From an uncultured Lachnospiraceae bacterium (GTDB lineage Bacteria; Bacillota; Clostridia; Lachnospirales; Lachnospiraceae), in contig CAMWJF010000005.1 in the NCBI GenBank assembly GCA_947174505.1, forward strand, positions 55,316 to 119,315: DNA of 64,000 bases, written 5' to 3'. This document shows, in pieces, positions 45,485 through 54,939 of the stretch. The notes under the pieces are model-generated. The model had not been told where the DNA came from and did no database searches. It worked only from the letters and a program-made list of their open reading frames with translations. Positions within the stretch are counted from its first letter, which is position 1, and the number at the start of each line of letters is the position of its first letter. Position numbers and translations under genes: made by a program.

Positions 45485-45676
45485 ATGCCCTCCAACGGTG
45501 AAATTGTTAAAGACGTAGTTGAACAGTTCCAGAAGGTACAGGCACATATGAAAAACGCCAGGGAAGAGAATGCGACGAAAACATATGAAGGATTAAAGAA
45601 GGATTATAGATCTTTAAAAGCAATATTAAATTCTCTGGGCGTGAACCTGACAGATATTGACGAAATAAAAGAATAG
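45485..45676 (+). CDS. 63-residue helical small protein
   Basis: MPSNGEIVKDVVEQFQKVQA then a Lys-rich helix and NSLGVNLTDIDEIKE. Ribosome site AGCAGGTGA before ATG 45485 and its own good promoter support translation. Unknown function: soluble, helical, no cysteine, no membrane segment. A stem (GGCGTAGAGT/ACTCTACGCC, near 45687-45727) follows and probably acts as a terminator or attenuator before the next transferase. Confidence 0.6.
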   Translation: MPSNGEIVKDVVEQFQKVQAHMKNAREENATKTYEGLKKDYRSLKAILNSLGVNLTDIDEIKE

Positions 45677-45788
45677 CAGTAGTTGAGAGGCGTAGAGTGT
45701 GATATCTAATCAAATACAACTCTACGCCCTATTTGTTATATTAAATATGGGAAATCAGGAGTTTGTGACGCTTCGGAATGGGGAAAGT

Positions 45789-46730
45789 ATGAAAAAATTA
45801 TTAGAACAGCAGGAAACACCACTTGTTTCTATCATTGTTCCGGTGTATCAGGTGAAAGAATACATTGGCGAGTGCGTTGAGTCGTTATTGGCACAGACAT
45901 ACACGAATCTGGAGATTCTTCTCGTGGACGATGGCAGTACGGATGGTTCGGGGGCGATATGCGACGAATATGCTGATAAGGACAGCAGGGTGCGGGTGCT
46001 TCATCAGGAGAACAAAGGGCTTTCGGCGGCAAGAAATACAGGGATTGCGCATGCGAAGGGTGAGTGTCTGGCGTTTGTGGATTCTGATGATGCTGTGCTG
46101 CCTGGGTTCATAGAGACTTTATATGAGCTTCTGGGGAAATATCAAGCCGACATTGCAGCCTGTGCCTATGTAAAGTGCCCGACTAAGGATTTCGTACAAG
46201 TAAAAAATAACTTATCACGTGTGGATGGCAGGAGAGAGAAGCATGACGGCGCTCATGGCAGCCATGAAACGAAACATAAGCAGGAAGACAGGCACTGTAG
46301 CAACAAAGAAGTTTGGATGACGTCAGAGCAGATGCTGCGTCAGTGGCATGGGAAGTATAAGACGTGGGAAACTGTCTCGTGGAACAAGCTGTATCGGAGG
46401 CGCGTTTTTGAGGGGAAAGCGGGCGACGTTGCGGTGCGCTTTCCGATTGGGCGGAGACATGAGGATGTGCTGACAAGCCATCTGCTTGCTGCAAATGCGG
46501 CACGGATTGTGATGACTCAAAGGACGCTGTATCTGTACCGGATCAGACCGGGAAGTATTACAGACCAGCGTGTTATGGTGGGGTTTTGGAATGAGAATCT
46601 TCGCGCCCAGAGAGAACGGATGGATTTTTTTAAGAAGAAGCGGTACTGGAGGGCTTATTTAAATCTGCTGTGGGGGTATGTGCTGCATTTGGGGTGGTTT
46701 GGGTGGAAACGGATGAGGGAGCATAAATGA
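45789..46730 (+). CDS. GT2 family glycosyltransferase (EpsJ-like)
   Basis: About 313 residues. GT-A domain VSIIVPVYQVKEYIGECVES, DDGSTDGS and FVDSDDAVLPG. The middle carries a His/Lys-rich polar insert (GRREKHDGAHGSHETKHKQE) after about residue 135, then WETVSWNKLYRR. Start chosen at ATG 45789 with GGGGAAAG upstream; earlier starts at 45699 or 45747 would read through a stem-loop. Confidence 0.85.
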   Translation: MKKLLEQQETPLVSIIVPVYQVKEYIGECVESLLAQTYTNLEILLVDDGSTDGSGAICDEYADKDSRVRVLHQENKGLSAARNTGIAHAKGECLAFVDSDDAVLPGFIETLYELLGKYQADIAACAYVKCPTKDFVQVKNNLSRVDGRREKHDGAHGSHETKHKQEDRHCSNKEVWMTSEQMLRQWHGKYKTWETVSWNKLYRRRVFEGKAGDVAVRFPIGRRHEDVLTSHLLAANAARIVMTQRTLYLYRIRPGSITDQRVMVGFWNENLRAQRERMDFFKKKRYWRAYLNLLWGYVLHLGWFGWKRMREHK

Positions 46731-46801
46731 TCTGAATTCAGTCCTTAGTCATGATTTTACCGATACATGTATATTGATTCATTGTGAATATTTAAAAATT
46801 G

Positions 46802-46830
46802 GCTTACCAGATTCTGGTGGGCTTTTTTTT
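46802..46830 (+). terminator. Intrinsic terminator after the EpsJ-like gene
   Basis: Nine-bp stem with two G-T pairs (46802-46810, 46814-46822), 3-base loop, eight T. The remaining AT-rich spacer to 47042 should contain the promoter of the RgpF operon, but I found no convincing boxes. Confidence 0.75.
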
Positions 46831-47042
46831 GACATTAAATGCTTAGAGGAAATAACTCTAAAGTCATAATTAATTATAAATATGCGGTAAAATAAAAAAG
46901 ATTTAAATATATTTCGACAAGGTATAGGATGGACAGAAATAAGTCAGTTTCTTGCTTTACGCTTCGGCAAATAAGTGCATGCTTAAGCGGTTAGCAGGTT
47001 AGACAGATATATTTAGATTATTATCAATAAAGGATATATGAA

Positions 47043-48929
47043 ATGGTCAGAGACGGTAACGATATGAATAGAGGATGCATATATTTTTTTTACGATAAGG
47101 ATGGGATAGTAGATGATTATATACCGTATCTTTTAGATGATTTGACCCGGAATATAGACGAGCTGGTAATTGTATGTAATGGGAAACTGTGTGAAGACGG
47201 AGAAAAAATATTTAAAAAGTATACTACAGAAGTAATTGTCAGACCGAATGAAGGATTGGATGTCTGGGCGTATAAGGCAGGTTTATCCCGCCTCGGCTGG
47301 GAAAAGATTGAACAGTTTGATGAGCTTGTTATGTTAAATCATACAATCATGGGACCGATTTTTCCCTTTCGCGAAACATTTGACAAAATGAAGCACAGAG
47401 ATGTGGACTTCTGGGGAATAACCAAACATAACAAGATGGAAGAGGATATATTTGGTATAAACCCGTATGGTTACATGCCAGAGCATATCCAGTCACATTT
47501 TATGGTTTGCAGAAAGAAACTGCTGTGTTCGAAGGAATTTCAGAATTACTGGGATGGATTTAGAAAAGTTAATAATTATAGAGAATCGGTAGGATATCAT
47601 GAATCCTATTTTACGAAGTATTTTTCGGATCTTGGATATAAATGGGAAGTCTCTGTGGATGTTGACGATTTGCAGGACATGTCGGATAATCTTGGATTTT
47701 ACTATATTCGAGAGCTAATTGAAAAAAGGCGTTGCCCAATCTTCAAAAGGAGAGCTTTTTTTCATGATTATGGTCAGTTCCTGGAAACGACAGCAGGGCA
47801 GGTAGTATTTGAACTTTATAAATATTTGGAAGAGAACAAACTTTATGATACGAGTATGATCTGGCAAAATATTCTTCGGACAATGGATCATACTGATATA
47901 GCAAAAAATCTGCATTTGAATTATACGCTCCCTTCTAAAGCGGTGGCGGATCATAAAAAAGATAATCAAAGGAGAAGGATTGCTCTTTTGATACATATTT
48001 ATTATCTGGATGAATTTGATAAGATGATGAAATATGTCAAAAATATACCTGTGGATACAGATATTTATATAACAACGCAGACAAATGAGAAGAAAAAAGA
48101 ACTGGAACTAAAATGTAAGGCGTTGCCAAATAAAGTGCAGGTAAGCCTTGTTAAAAACAGGGGGCGGGATGTGGCTGCCCTTTTGATCAAAGGCAGGGAG
48201 CTGATTGAGCAGTATGAATACATCTGCTTTGTACATGATAAGAAAGTTACGCAGGACAAGCCTGGATCTATAGGGGAGGGTTTTGCGTATAATTGTTATG
48301 AAAATGTTCTGGGCAGTAAAGAATATGTAGAAAATGTAATTGCTTTATTTGAAGAAAACGAAAGGTTGGGAGTATTATGTCCTCCAAAACCGACGCATGG
48401 CCCCTATATTATTAGTTTATTAGGATCATGGGAAAAAAATTATTATAATACGGTAGAGTTATTGAAAAAACTGGGAGTGGATGCTCCTATTGATAAATTT
48501 AAAGTGCCGATTGCCCCCCATGGTTCCTGTTTTTGGTTTAGGACAAAAGCGGTTAGAAAATTATTTGAGTACAACTGGGATTATGAAGACTTCCTCGAAG
48601 AACCGCTGCCTATTGATGGGACAATTTCACATGCAATAGAAAGATGTTATGCTTATGTAGCCCAAGCGGCGGGGTTTTATACGGCAGTGGTGATGACTGA
48701 CAAATATTCCAGGATCGAATATACGACGTTGATGCACTATTCGGTTAACTATGTAAATCAGATTTGTAATTCTATGAGCGGTGGATTTAAGTTTAATTTT
48801 CACGGATGGGATTATCGGGTTAAATACTTTTTGAGAAAAATTCTGCCTAAGAAAGTATTTGTCAATGTGATCAACGCGAAAAGAAAAGTCATGGGGCCGC
48901 ACAAAGTATATAAATACGAGGATAATTAG
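47043..48929 (+). CDS. RgpF-family (rhamnan synthesis F) protein 1
   Basis: 628 residues. The N-terminal half starts IYFFYDKDGIVDDYIPYLLDD and contains PNEGLDVWAYKAGL. The second half carries the RgpF-type core RIALLIHIYYLDEFDKM, VKNRGRDVAALLIKG and YICFVHDKK. RgpF proteins are glycosyltransferases acting in rhamnose-rich cell wall polysaccharide assembly in streptococci. First gene of a dense + strand operon with an ABC transporter. A second, related copy lies at 50951. Confidence 0.85.
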   Translation: MVRDGNDMNRGCIYFFYDKDGIVDDYIPYLLDDLTRNIDELVIVCNGKLCEDGEKIFKKYTTEVIVRPNEGLDVWAYKAGLSRLGWEKIEQFDELVMLNHTIMGPIFPFRETFDKMKHRDVDFWGITKHNKMEEDIFGINPYGYMPEHIQSHFMVCRKKLLCSKEFQNYWDGFRKVNNYRESVGYHESYFTKYFSDLGYKWEVSVDVDDLQDMSDNLGFYYIRELIEKRRCPIFKRRAFFHDYGQFLETTAGQVVFELYKYLEENKLYDTSMIWQNILRTMDHTDIAKNLHLNYTLPSKAVADHKKDNQRRRIALLIHIYYLDEFDKMMKYVKNIPVDTDIYITTQTNEKKKELELKCKALPNKVQVSLVKNRGRDVAALLIKGRELIEQYEYICFVHDKKVTQDKPGSIGEGFAYNCYENVLGSKEYVENVIALFEENERLGVLCPPKPTHGPYIISLLGSWEKNYYNTVELLKKLGVDAPIDKFKVPIAPHGSCFWFRTKAVRKLFEYNWDYEDFLEEPLPIDGTISHAIERCYAYVAQAAGFYTAVVMTDKYSRIEYTTLMHYSVNYVNQICNSMSGGFKFNFHGWDYRVKYFLRKILPKKVFVNVINAKRKVMGPHKVYKYEDN

Positions 48930-48947
48930 GGAAGGTATTGCCTGAAT

Positions 48948-49715
48948 ATGAAAGAAATATATGAATATAAGGAAATGATATTTAGTCTGGTCAGGAGGGA
49001 TTTGAAGGGCAGGTATAAGAATTCGATTTTGGGATTTTTTTGGACGTTTCTAAACCCGCTTCTCCAGTTGCTTGTCTATACATTTGCCTTTGCAGTTGTG
49101 ATGCCAATGAACATTGAAAACTATTATATGCATCTATTTGTTGCTTTGGTTCCTTGGATTTTTTTCGCGTCATGCCTTACAGGAGGAGCCCGGGCGGTTA
49201 TAGATCAACAGGAATTGGTCAAAAAAGTCTATTTCCCAAGGCATGTCTTACCGATTGCGTTTGCTACGAGCCAGTTTGTGAATATGTTATTGACATTTGT
49301 GGTGGTTTTTGTTGTATTACTCATTTCAGGAATAGGGATAGATTTAGTTAAATTATGTGTTTTTCCGTTGGTTGCTTTTATCCAATATTTTTTAGCAATG
49401 GGTGTAACGCTGATCTGCAGTACAATTTCAGTTTATTATAGAGATATGGAGCAAATATTTGGAATTTTATCTATTGGATTGATGTATGCAACGCCAGTTG
49501 TTTACTCTTTAGAGTCTGTACCGGAAGAATTCAGAAATGCATTATTGCTGAATCCAATGACGACAATTATTGTAGCATATAGAGATATTTTGTTTTATAA
49601 GAGGATGCCAGATTTGCAGATGCTTTTTATCACATTGCTGGAAAGTTTATGCATTCTGATTATTGGCTGGTGCATATTTGCAAAAATGCAAAAAAGATTT
49701 GTTGAGGAATTTTAG
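48948..49715 (+). CDS. wzm: Polysaccharide ABC transporter permease (Wzm/TagG family)
   Basis: 255 residues with six predicted membrane helices and the ABC-2 layout. Starts YKEMIFSLVRRDLKGRYKNS, the amphipathic interface helix of the family, followed by LGFFWTFLNPLLQLLVY. It moves a completed polymer on its lipid carrier across the membrane. Ends one base before the ATPase gene. Confidence 0.92.
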   Translation: MKEIYEYKEMIFSLVRRDLKGRYKNSILGFFWTFLNPLLQLLVYTFAFAVVMPMNIENYYMHLFVALVPWIFFASCLTGGARAVIDQQELVKKVYFPRHVLPIAFATSQFVNMLLTFVVVFVVLLISGIGIDLVKLCVFPLVAFIQYFLAMGVTLICSTISVYYRDMEQIFGILSIGLMYATPVVYSLESVPEEFRNALLLNPMTTIIVAYRDILFYKRMPDLQMLFITLLESLCILIIGWCIFAKMQKRFVEEF

Positions 49716-49716
49716 A

Positions 49717-50931
49717 ATGGACGCAATAGAAGAAAAAGAAATCGCAATACAAGTAAAGAATGTGTCGAAAAGCTTTAGAATGTATTTTGACAAAGGACAC
49801 TTGCTTAAAGAGAAGGTGTTATTTAGAAATAGAAACCATTTCGAAATGCATGAAATATTAAATGATGTCAGTTTTGACATATATAAAGGCGAAAGTGTAG
49901 GCCTGATCGGTAAAAATGGATGTGGGAAAAGCACGGCATTAAAGCTGCTTACAAAGATTATTTATCCGGACAGTGGCAGCATTGAGGTGAAAGGAAGGGT
50001 TTCCAGTCTCTTGGAGTTAGGGGCAGGATTTCACCCTGATCTTTCTGGACGGGATAATATATATATTAATGCTTCAATTTTTGGACTAAAGAGACAGGAA
50101 ATAGATGCAAGAATTGACGAAATTATAGCTTTTTCAGAACTGGGTGAATACATCAATAATCCTGTGAGAACATATTCATCAGGAATGTATATGCGACTGG
50201 CTTTTTCTGTAGCCATTAATGTAGAGGCAGATATATTATTAGTTGATGAAATTCTAGCTGTCGGAGATGCAATGTTTCAGACAAAATGCTTGAATAAAAT
50301 TGAAGAGATTAAGAAAAACGGAACTACAATCGTATTGGTGTCCCATTCGATGGATCAGATTAAAATGGTCTGTGACAGATGCATATGGATTAATAATAAG
50401 AAGATTTCTGCAATCGGTGACACTGCGGATGTGGTAAAAAAGTACTTAGCTTATATGGGACGCGGAGGCATGATTGAGACAGAGGAGGATGGAAAGGCAG
50501 TAGTTAAAAATTATAAAATTGAATCTTATACGGTAGAAATGTTCGACGTGGAAGATAACGATAAGACTGTGTGGCATACGGGAGAGAAGGTAAAGATAAG
50601 AATTAGGTTTAAATATGATACGGAAATTTTTGCAAATGTAAGAATGGAAATAGTCCGCTTAGATGGTATAAAAATTTACAGCGAAGTTTTCAATAATGAA
50701 GGAATAGGATATTTGATTAGAAAAGATACTTGTCTGGAATTGAAAATTGACAGTTTGAATTTATTGATGGGTAAATTCTATTTTATGTTATATCTGATAG
50801 ATGAAAAAGAAAACGTTGTTGGAAAAATTGAACCTTTTGCAGAAATAGATGTGATTGATTCTGTGGAAAGGCAAGGGATGACTTATCTGTCTTGTCGATG
50901 CAGTATGGAGAAAACGCTGGAAAATATATAG
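49717..50931 (+). CDS. wzt: Polysaccharide ABC transporter ATPase with C-terminal glycan-binding domain (Wzt/TagH family)
   Basis: 404 residues. Walker A GKNGCGKST near residue 65, LLELGAGFHPDLSGRDN, signature YSSGMYMRLAFS, Walker B ILLVDEILAVGD. About 150 extra residues after the ATPase (ENDKTVWHTGEKVKIRIRFK onward) look like the Wzt C-terminal beta-sandwich, which recognises the chain's end modification before export. That suggests the polymer has a terminal cap. Start at ATG 49717; an in-frame earlier start lies within the permease gene. Confidence 0.92.
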   Translation: MDAIEEKEIAIQVKNVSKSFRMYFDKGHLLKEKVLFRNRNHFEMHEILNDVSFDIYKGESVGLIGKNGCGKSTALKLLTKIIYPDSGSIEVKGRVSSLLELGAGFHPDLSGRDNIYINASIFGLKRQEIDARIDEIIAFSELGEYINNPVRTYSSGMYMRLAFSVAINVEADILLVDEILAVGDAMFQTKCLNKIEEIKKNGTTIVLVSHSMDQIKMVCDRCIWINNKKISAIGDTADVVKKYLAYMGRGGMIETEEDGKAVVKNYKIESYTVEMFDVEDNDKTVWHTGEKVKIRIRFKYDTEIFANVRMEIVRLDGIKIYSEVFNNEGIGYLIRKDTCLELKIDSLNLLMGKFYFMLYLIDEKENVVGKIEPFAEIDVIDSVERQGMTYLSCRCSMEKTLENI

Positions 50932-50950
50932 GCTTGTATGAGGTGGGGAT

Positions 50951-52894
50951 ATGAAAAGAATAGCTATTTATTTTTTTTGGGACAAAGATGGTATTGTAGA
51001 TGACTACAATATTTATATGTTAGATGATTTGCGAGAAAATGTAGAAAAAATGGTTGTTGTATCAAATGGGAAATTAGGCGCTGAAGGGTATGCAAAATTA
51101 GATAAAGTTGCAGATCTAATTATTGAAAGAGAAAACAAGGGATTTGATGTCTGGGCGTATAAAAAGGGCATTGAGTATGTTGGTTGGGATGAATTAGCTG
51201 AGTATGATGAGCTGATTTTGATGAATTTTACAAATTATGGTCCGGTATATCCTTTTATGGAAATGTTTAAGGAGATGGATAGGTCAGATGTCGATTTTTG
51301 GGGAATTACAGAGCACTACGGACATGACTTTGATCCATATGGAAAGTGTAAATATGGATATATTCCCCGGCATATCCAATCCAGCTTTATTGCAGTCAGA
51401 AAGCGGATGATCAACAGTGAGGAGTTTCATGAATATTGGGAAAAGATGCCGGAGGTAAATGATTACGCGGATGCCATCTGTCTTCATGAAGCTATCTTTA
51501 CAGAAGATTTCACAAGAAAGGGATTCAAGTCCAGTGTATATGTGAAGACACAGGATCTGAGAGATTATAGTGAGTATCCTTTGATGTTATATCCGTTGGA
51601 GTTGGTTAAAAACAGACGGTGCCCTATTTTTAAGCGGAAGACCTTTTATAACTTATATGAGGAGTTCTTGGATGTCAGTTGTGGACAGTCTGCAATGGAG
51701 TTTTTTGAGTACTTGAAAAACGAAACTGATTATAATCTGGATCTGATATGGGATAATCTGCTCCGCACTGCCAATATGGCGGATATAAAGGAACGGATGC
51801 AGCTTAATTATGTGTTGCCGGCCGAATACAGTAAGAAACAGGGAACGGATGCCAGAGTTGCACTTTTTATGCACATATACAATATGGATATGGTCGGGTA
51901 TTGTAAAAAATATGCAGAAAACATGATCGAGAGTGCGGATATTTTAGTAACTACCGACACGAAAGAAAAAGAAGACATAATTAAAGCTGCTTTCATGGAT
52001 TTAGGCTTGGACAGAGTAAAGATTATACTTATAGAGAACAGAGGGAGGGATGTTTCAGCGCTTCTGGTTGGATTAAAACCCTATTATAAACAGTACGATT
52101 ATATTTGTTTTGCGCATGATAAAAAAAGTGAGTATGATAAGCCCTATATGATTGGGGAATCGTTTGCTTATCATTGTTTTGAAAATGTTTTGGGATCTAA
52201 AGAATATGTAAATAATATTGTGACGCTGTTTGACGAGAATCCGCGGCTTGGACTGGCGGTTCCGCCCACGCCGTGTCATGGATCATATTATTATCTGATC
52301 GGCAGTGAGTGGAGAGAAAATTATACCAATGTGAAGAAATTAATAGAACAGTGGGGATGGGGAATACCGATTTCGGAAGGTAAAGCGCCGATTGCTCCGC
52401 TTGGGACAATGTTTTGGTTTCGGGCTGAAGCATTGAAACCGCTGTTTGATTTGAACTTTGTTTATGATGATTTTGACAGAGAGCCCGTTGAAATCAGGGA
52501 CGGGGGATTTATGCATGCAATAGAGAGAATATACCCATTTGCGACACAAAAGGCTGGTTACTACGCAGCGTGGATTATGAGTGATAAGTTTGGGAAATTG
52601 GAAATAACAAACTTGCATAAAATGCTACGGGATGCAAATCAAACAATGTTTTGGAATTTGGGGATTGATGATAGACATCAGGAGTTACATAAAATATCCT
52701 GTTTAAAAAATGAGTTAGAGGTTACAAAGCTATCCCTCCTGCAATCATGGGATGAAACGGTCAATTATAGAAACGAGATCGAAAAATGGAAATACCCAAA
52801 GGGAATAAGAAACAGAGTAAAGATGATAATTCGGTGTATCCTGGGGAAAAGGCTGTATGGTATGATAGCGAAACGCGTTAAACCGGAAGGGTGA
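50951..52894 (+). CDS. RgpF-family (rhamnan synthesis F) protein 2
   Basis: 647 residues, closely similar in order to the protein at 47043: IYFFWDKDGIVDDYNIYMLDD, ENKGFDVWAYKKGI, then ARVALFMHIYNMDMVGYC, ENRGRDVSALLVG and YICFAHDKK. It has a C-terminal extension of about 40 residues that ends basic (RNRVKMIIRCILGKRLYGM). ATG 50951 after GGTGGGGAT. Two RgpF copies flanking the transporter suggest a repeat unit built with two similar linkages. Confidence 0.85.
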   Translation: MKRIAIYFFWDKDGIVDDYNIYMLDDLRENVEKMVVVSNGKLGAEGYAKLDKVADLIIERENKGFDVWAYKKGIEYVGWDELAEYDELILMNFTNYGPVYPFMEMFKEMDRSDVDFWGITEHYGHDFDPYGKCKYGYIPRHIQSSFIAVRKRMINSEEFHEYWEKMPEVNDYADAICLHEAIFTEDFTRKGFKSSVYVKTQDLRDYSEYPLMLYPLELVKNRRCPIFKRKTFYNLYEEFLDVSCGQSAMEFFEYLKNETDYNLDLIWDNLLRTANMADIKERMQLNYVLPAEYSKKQGTDARVALFMHIYNMDMVGYCKKYAENMIESADILVTTDTKEKEDIIKAAFMDLGLDRVKIILIENRGRDVSALLVGLKPYYKQYDYICFAHDKKSEYDKPYMIGESFAYHCFENVLGSKEYVNNIVTLFDENPRLGLAVPPTPCHGSYYYLIGSEWRENYTNVKKLIEQWGWGIPISEGKAPIAPLGTMFWFRAEALKPLFDLNFVYDDFDREPVEIRDGGFMHAIERIYPFATQKAGYYAAWIMSDKFGKLEITNLHKMLRDANQTMFWNLGIDDRHQELHKISCLKNELEVTKLSLLQSWDETVNYRNEIEKWKYPKGIRNRVKMIIRCILGKRLYGMIAKRVKPEG

Positions 52895-52902
52895 TAGGTT
52901 AT

Positions 52903-54120
52903 ATGAAACTTGATGAACCTAAGATAAGCATTATTATGTCAAATTATAATGGCGAACAATTCATAGAGCGTACGATCATAAGCGTTCTAAATCAAACATA
53001 CGCCGATTATGAATTTATTATTATAGACGACTGCTCTACGGACAGATCAAGAAGTATTATTGATTCATTTGAGGACAGCAGAATAAGAAAAGTCTATTTT
53101 GATAACAATGAACATATGTGTTATGCGTTCAACCATGCAATCAGTATTGCGCGAGGGAAGTATTACGCCAGGATAGACAGTGACGATTACTGGCAGCCCG
53201 ATAAATTACAAAAGCAAATGGACTATATGGAGGGGCATCCGGAATGTGGGGCATGTTTTACTTTAGTGAATGTCGTGGATGAAATGGGGACACTCCTTAC
53301 TGCGGATGATACGGATCGGGTTAAGCTGTTTGAAGTAGATAATCGATCTCGTGCCGAATGGATCAAATATTTCTATTTTAATGGAAGCTGCTTATGTCAT
53401 CCGAGTGTTCTTATGAGAAAAGAGGCAATAGAAAAAGTCGGGGTATACAATTACTCACTGGTGCAGATTCAGGATTTTGAATTATGGATCAGGATTGTTA
53501 AAAAATATGACATATATGTAATACAGGAGCGGCTTACAAATTACCGCTGGTTTATATCAGGGAAAAACGCCAGCGCTCCGTCAGATACAGTTAACAGGAG
53601 ATCGGACACGGAGTTTGCGTATGTCTTGTCACGCTATTTTGACGATCTTTCGGATGAACTATTTATAGATGCTTTTTCGGATGAATTTGTGAATAAGGAA
53701 GCGCAGTCACATGATAGGTTGCAGTGTGAGAAAGCCTTAATGCTTTTGCGTCCTGTATTTTGTGGCTATCCGGGGAAAGTAGGGGGAATTATTAAACTGA
53801 TGGGGTTGATTCAGAATGAGAACACTAGGAAAATCCTTAGAGAAGAGTATCAAATCACACAAAAAAATATTTATAAATTGACAGCATTACCTATTTTTCA
53901 TGATTTGGCAATGGAAAATAGATTAAAAGAATGTGAAGAGAAAGTCATATTATATGAGAATAAATTAAAAGAGTACGAGCATGAGAACGAAACATTGAGA
54001 GAATTTGCCCTGTGTGCGGATGTCCTGCATCATCAGGTGGAAGACTTAAAAGCACAGTTGGGGAAAAGAAGATTATCCAATATGGTTAAAGGAATTAAGG
54101 ATAAGTTGGCTAAAAAATGA
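52903..54120 (+). CDS. GT2 family glycosyltransferase with C-terminal coiled coil
   Basis: About 405 residues. GT-A domain ISIIMSNYNGEQFIERTIIS, DDCSTDRSRS, RIDSDDYWQPD. A helical tail after about residue 340 (ENRLKECEEKVILYENKLKE) is predicted to form a coiled coil, which could bind the repeat protein encoded next. ATG 52903 or the overlapping GTG at 52891 could be the start. Confidence 0.85.
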   Translation: MKLDEPKISIIMSNYNGEQFIERTIISVLNQTYADYEFIIIDDCSTDRSRSIIDSFEDSRIRKVYFDNNEHMCYAFNHAISIARGKYYARIDSDDYWQPDKLQKQMDYMEGHPECGACFTLVNVVDEMGTLLTADDTDRVKLFEVDNRSRAEWIKYFYFNGSCLCHPSVLMRKEAIEKVGVYNYSLVQIQDFELWIRIVKKYDIYVIQERLTNYRWFISGKNASAPSDTVNRRSDTEFAYVLSRYFDDLSDELFIDAFSDEFVNKEAQSHDRLQCEKALMLLRPVFCGYPGKVGGIIKLMGLIQNENTRKILREEYQITQKNIYKLTALPIFHDLAMENRLKECEEKVILYENKLKEYEHENETLREFALCADVLHHQVEDLKAQLGKRRLSNMVKGIKDKLAKK

Positions 54121-54141
54121 TTGGCAAGTTGTGGAGAGAAT

Positions 54142-54939
54142 ATGAAGAGTCAAATAATACATGTGAGTCAGAAGGGAAACAGGACAGATGGGGAAGGGTA
54201 TTTAAAAGAAAATGCGGGTATTGTATTTATGGATACAACAGACATCAGCATGGGAGTACCTGAATCGCTGGAACATCAGTATGCTCGATATATTCGCGAA
54301 TTGGAAAAGGATCGGGAAGAAGGTTTCGCAGCAAAGGATGAGTATATCAGACAATTGGAAAAGGATCGGGAAGAAGGTTTCGCGGCAAAGGATGAGTATA
54401 TTAGACAATTGGAAAAAGACAGGAAAGAAGGTTTTGCGGTAAAGGACCAATATATTCGGCAGTTGGAAAAGGATAAAGAAGAGGGATTTGCTGAAAAGGA
54501 TGCATATATCCGGCAGTTGGAAAAGGATAAGGAAGAGGGATTTGCTGCGAAAGATAAATATATCATGCAGTTGGAGAAGGATAAGGAGGAAGGATTTAAG
54601 GCCAAGGACATCTATATTGGTGAATTAGAACAGGACAGGGAGGCGGGATTTGCTGCAAAAGATATGTATATTCATGAGCTAGAAGAAAAGGTATTTCAGG
54701 TTGAAAACAAGTATTTGGAAATTATCAAGAGCAAAAATGAATATATAGATCAGGTAGAAACATTATATAACAAAGAAAAGCAAGCTACTAGAGAACTTTT
54801 AAAAGATATGAAGAGCATTATGTCAGAGAAACAGGAAAGAATTGACAGTCTTTTGGATGAGCTGAATCAGATTAAGAACAGTAAATATGGGAAATGGATT
54901 TACCGTATAATTGGTGAAGGTAGAAATAATGGAGCTTAA
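54142..54939 (+). CDS. Rod-like protein with seven 18-residue charged helical repeats
   Basis: About 265 residues. A 49-residue head precedes seven tandem copies of an 18-residue unit, YIRQLEKDREEGFAAKDE and variants, then about 90 more helical residues and a basic end. Eighteen residues equal five alpha-helical turns, so one face repeats exactly; the E/K/R pattern fits a long straight helix or an unusual coiled coil. No enzyme motif, signal peptide or membrane segment. Between transferases in an ABC-export locus it could be a scaffold or length-setting ruler. ATG 54142 follows GTGGAGAG. Confidence 0.8.
   Translation: MKSQIIHVSQKGNRTDGEGYLKENAGIVFMDTTDISMGVPESLEHQYARYIRELEKDREEGFAAKDEYIRQLEKDREEGFAAKDEYIRQLEKDRKEGFAVKDQYIRQLEKDKEEGFAEKDAYIRQLEKDKEEGFAAKDKYIMQLEKDKEEGFKAKDIYIGELEQDREAGFAAKDMYIHELEEKVFQVENKYLEIIKSKNEYIDQVETLYNKEKQATRELLKDMKSIMSEKQERIDSLLDELNQIKNSKYGKWIYRIIGEGRNNGA
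54289..54666 (+). repeat. Seven tandem 54-bp repeats
   Basis: Units encode YI-x-x-LE-x-D-[R/K]-E-[E/A]-GF-x-x-KD-x. The first two units are almost identical at DNA level; later ones diverge. Recombination or slippage could alter the number in 18-residue steps without a frameshift. Confidence 0.92.

Noticed and set aside
54289..54666. CRISPR-like or satellite array
   Set aside because: The 54-base units are contiguous, without spacers, and in frame within a protein gene. No CRISPR repeat-spacer pattern was seen anywhere in the window.
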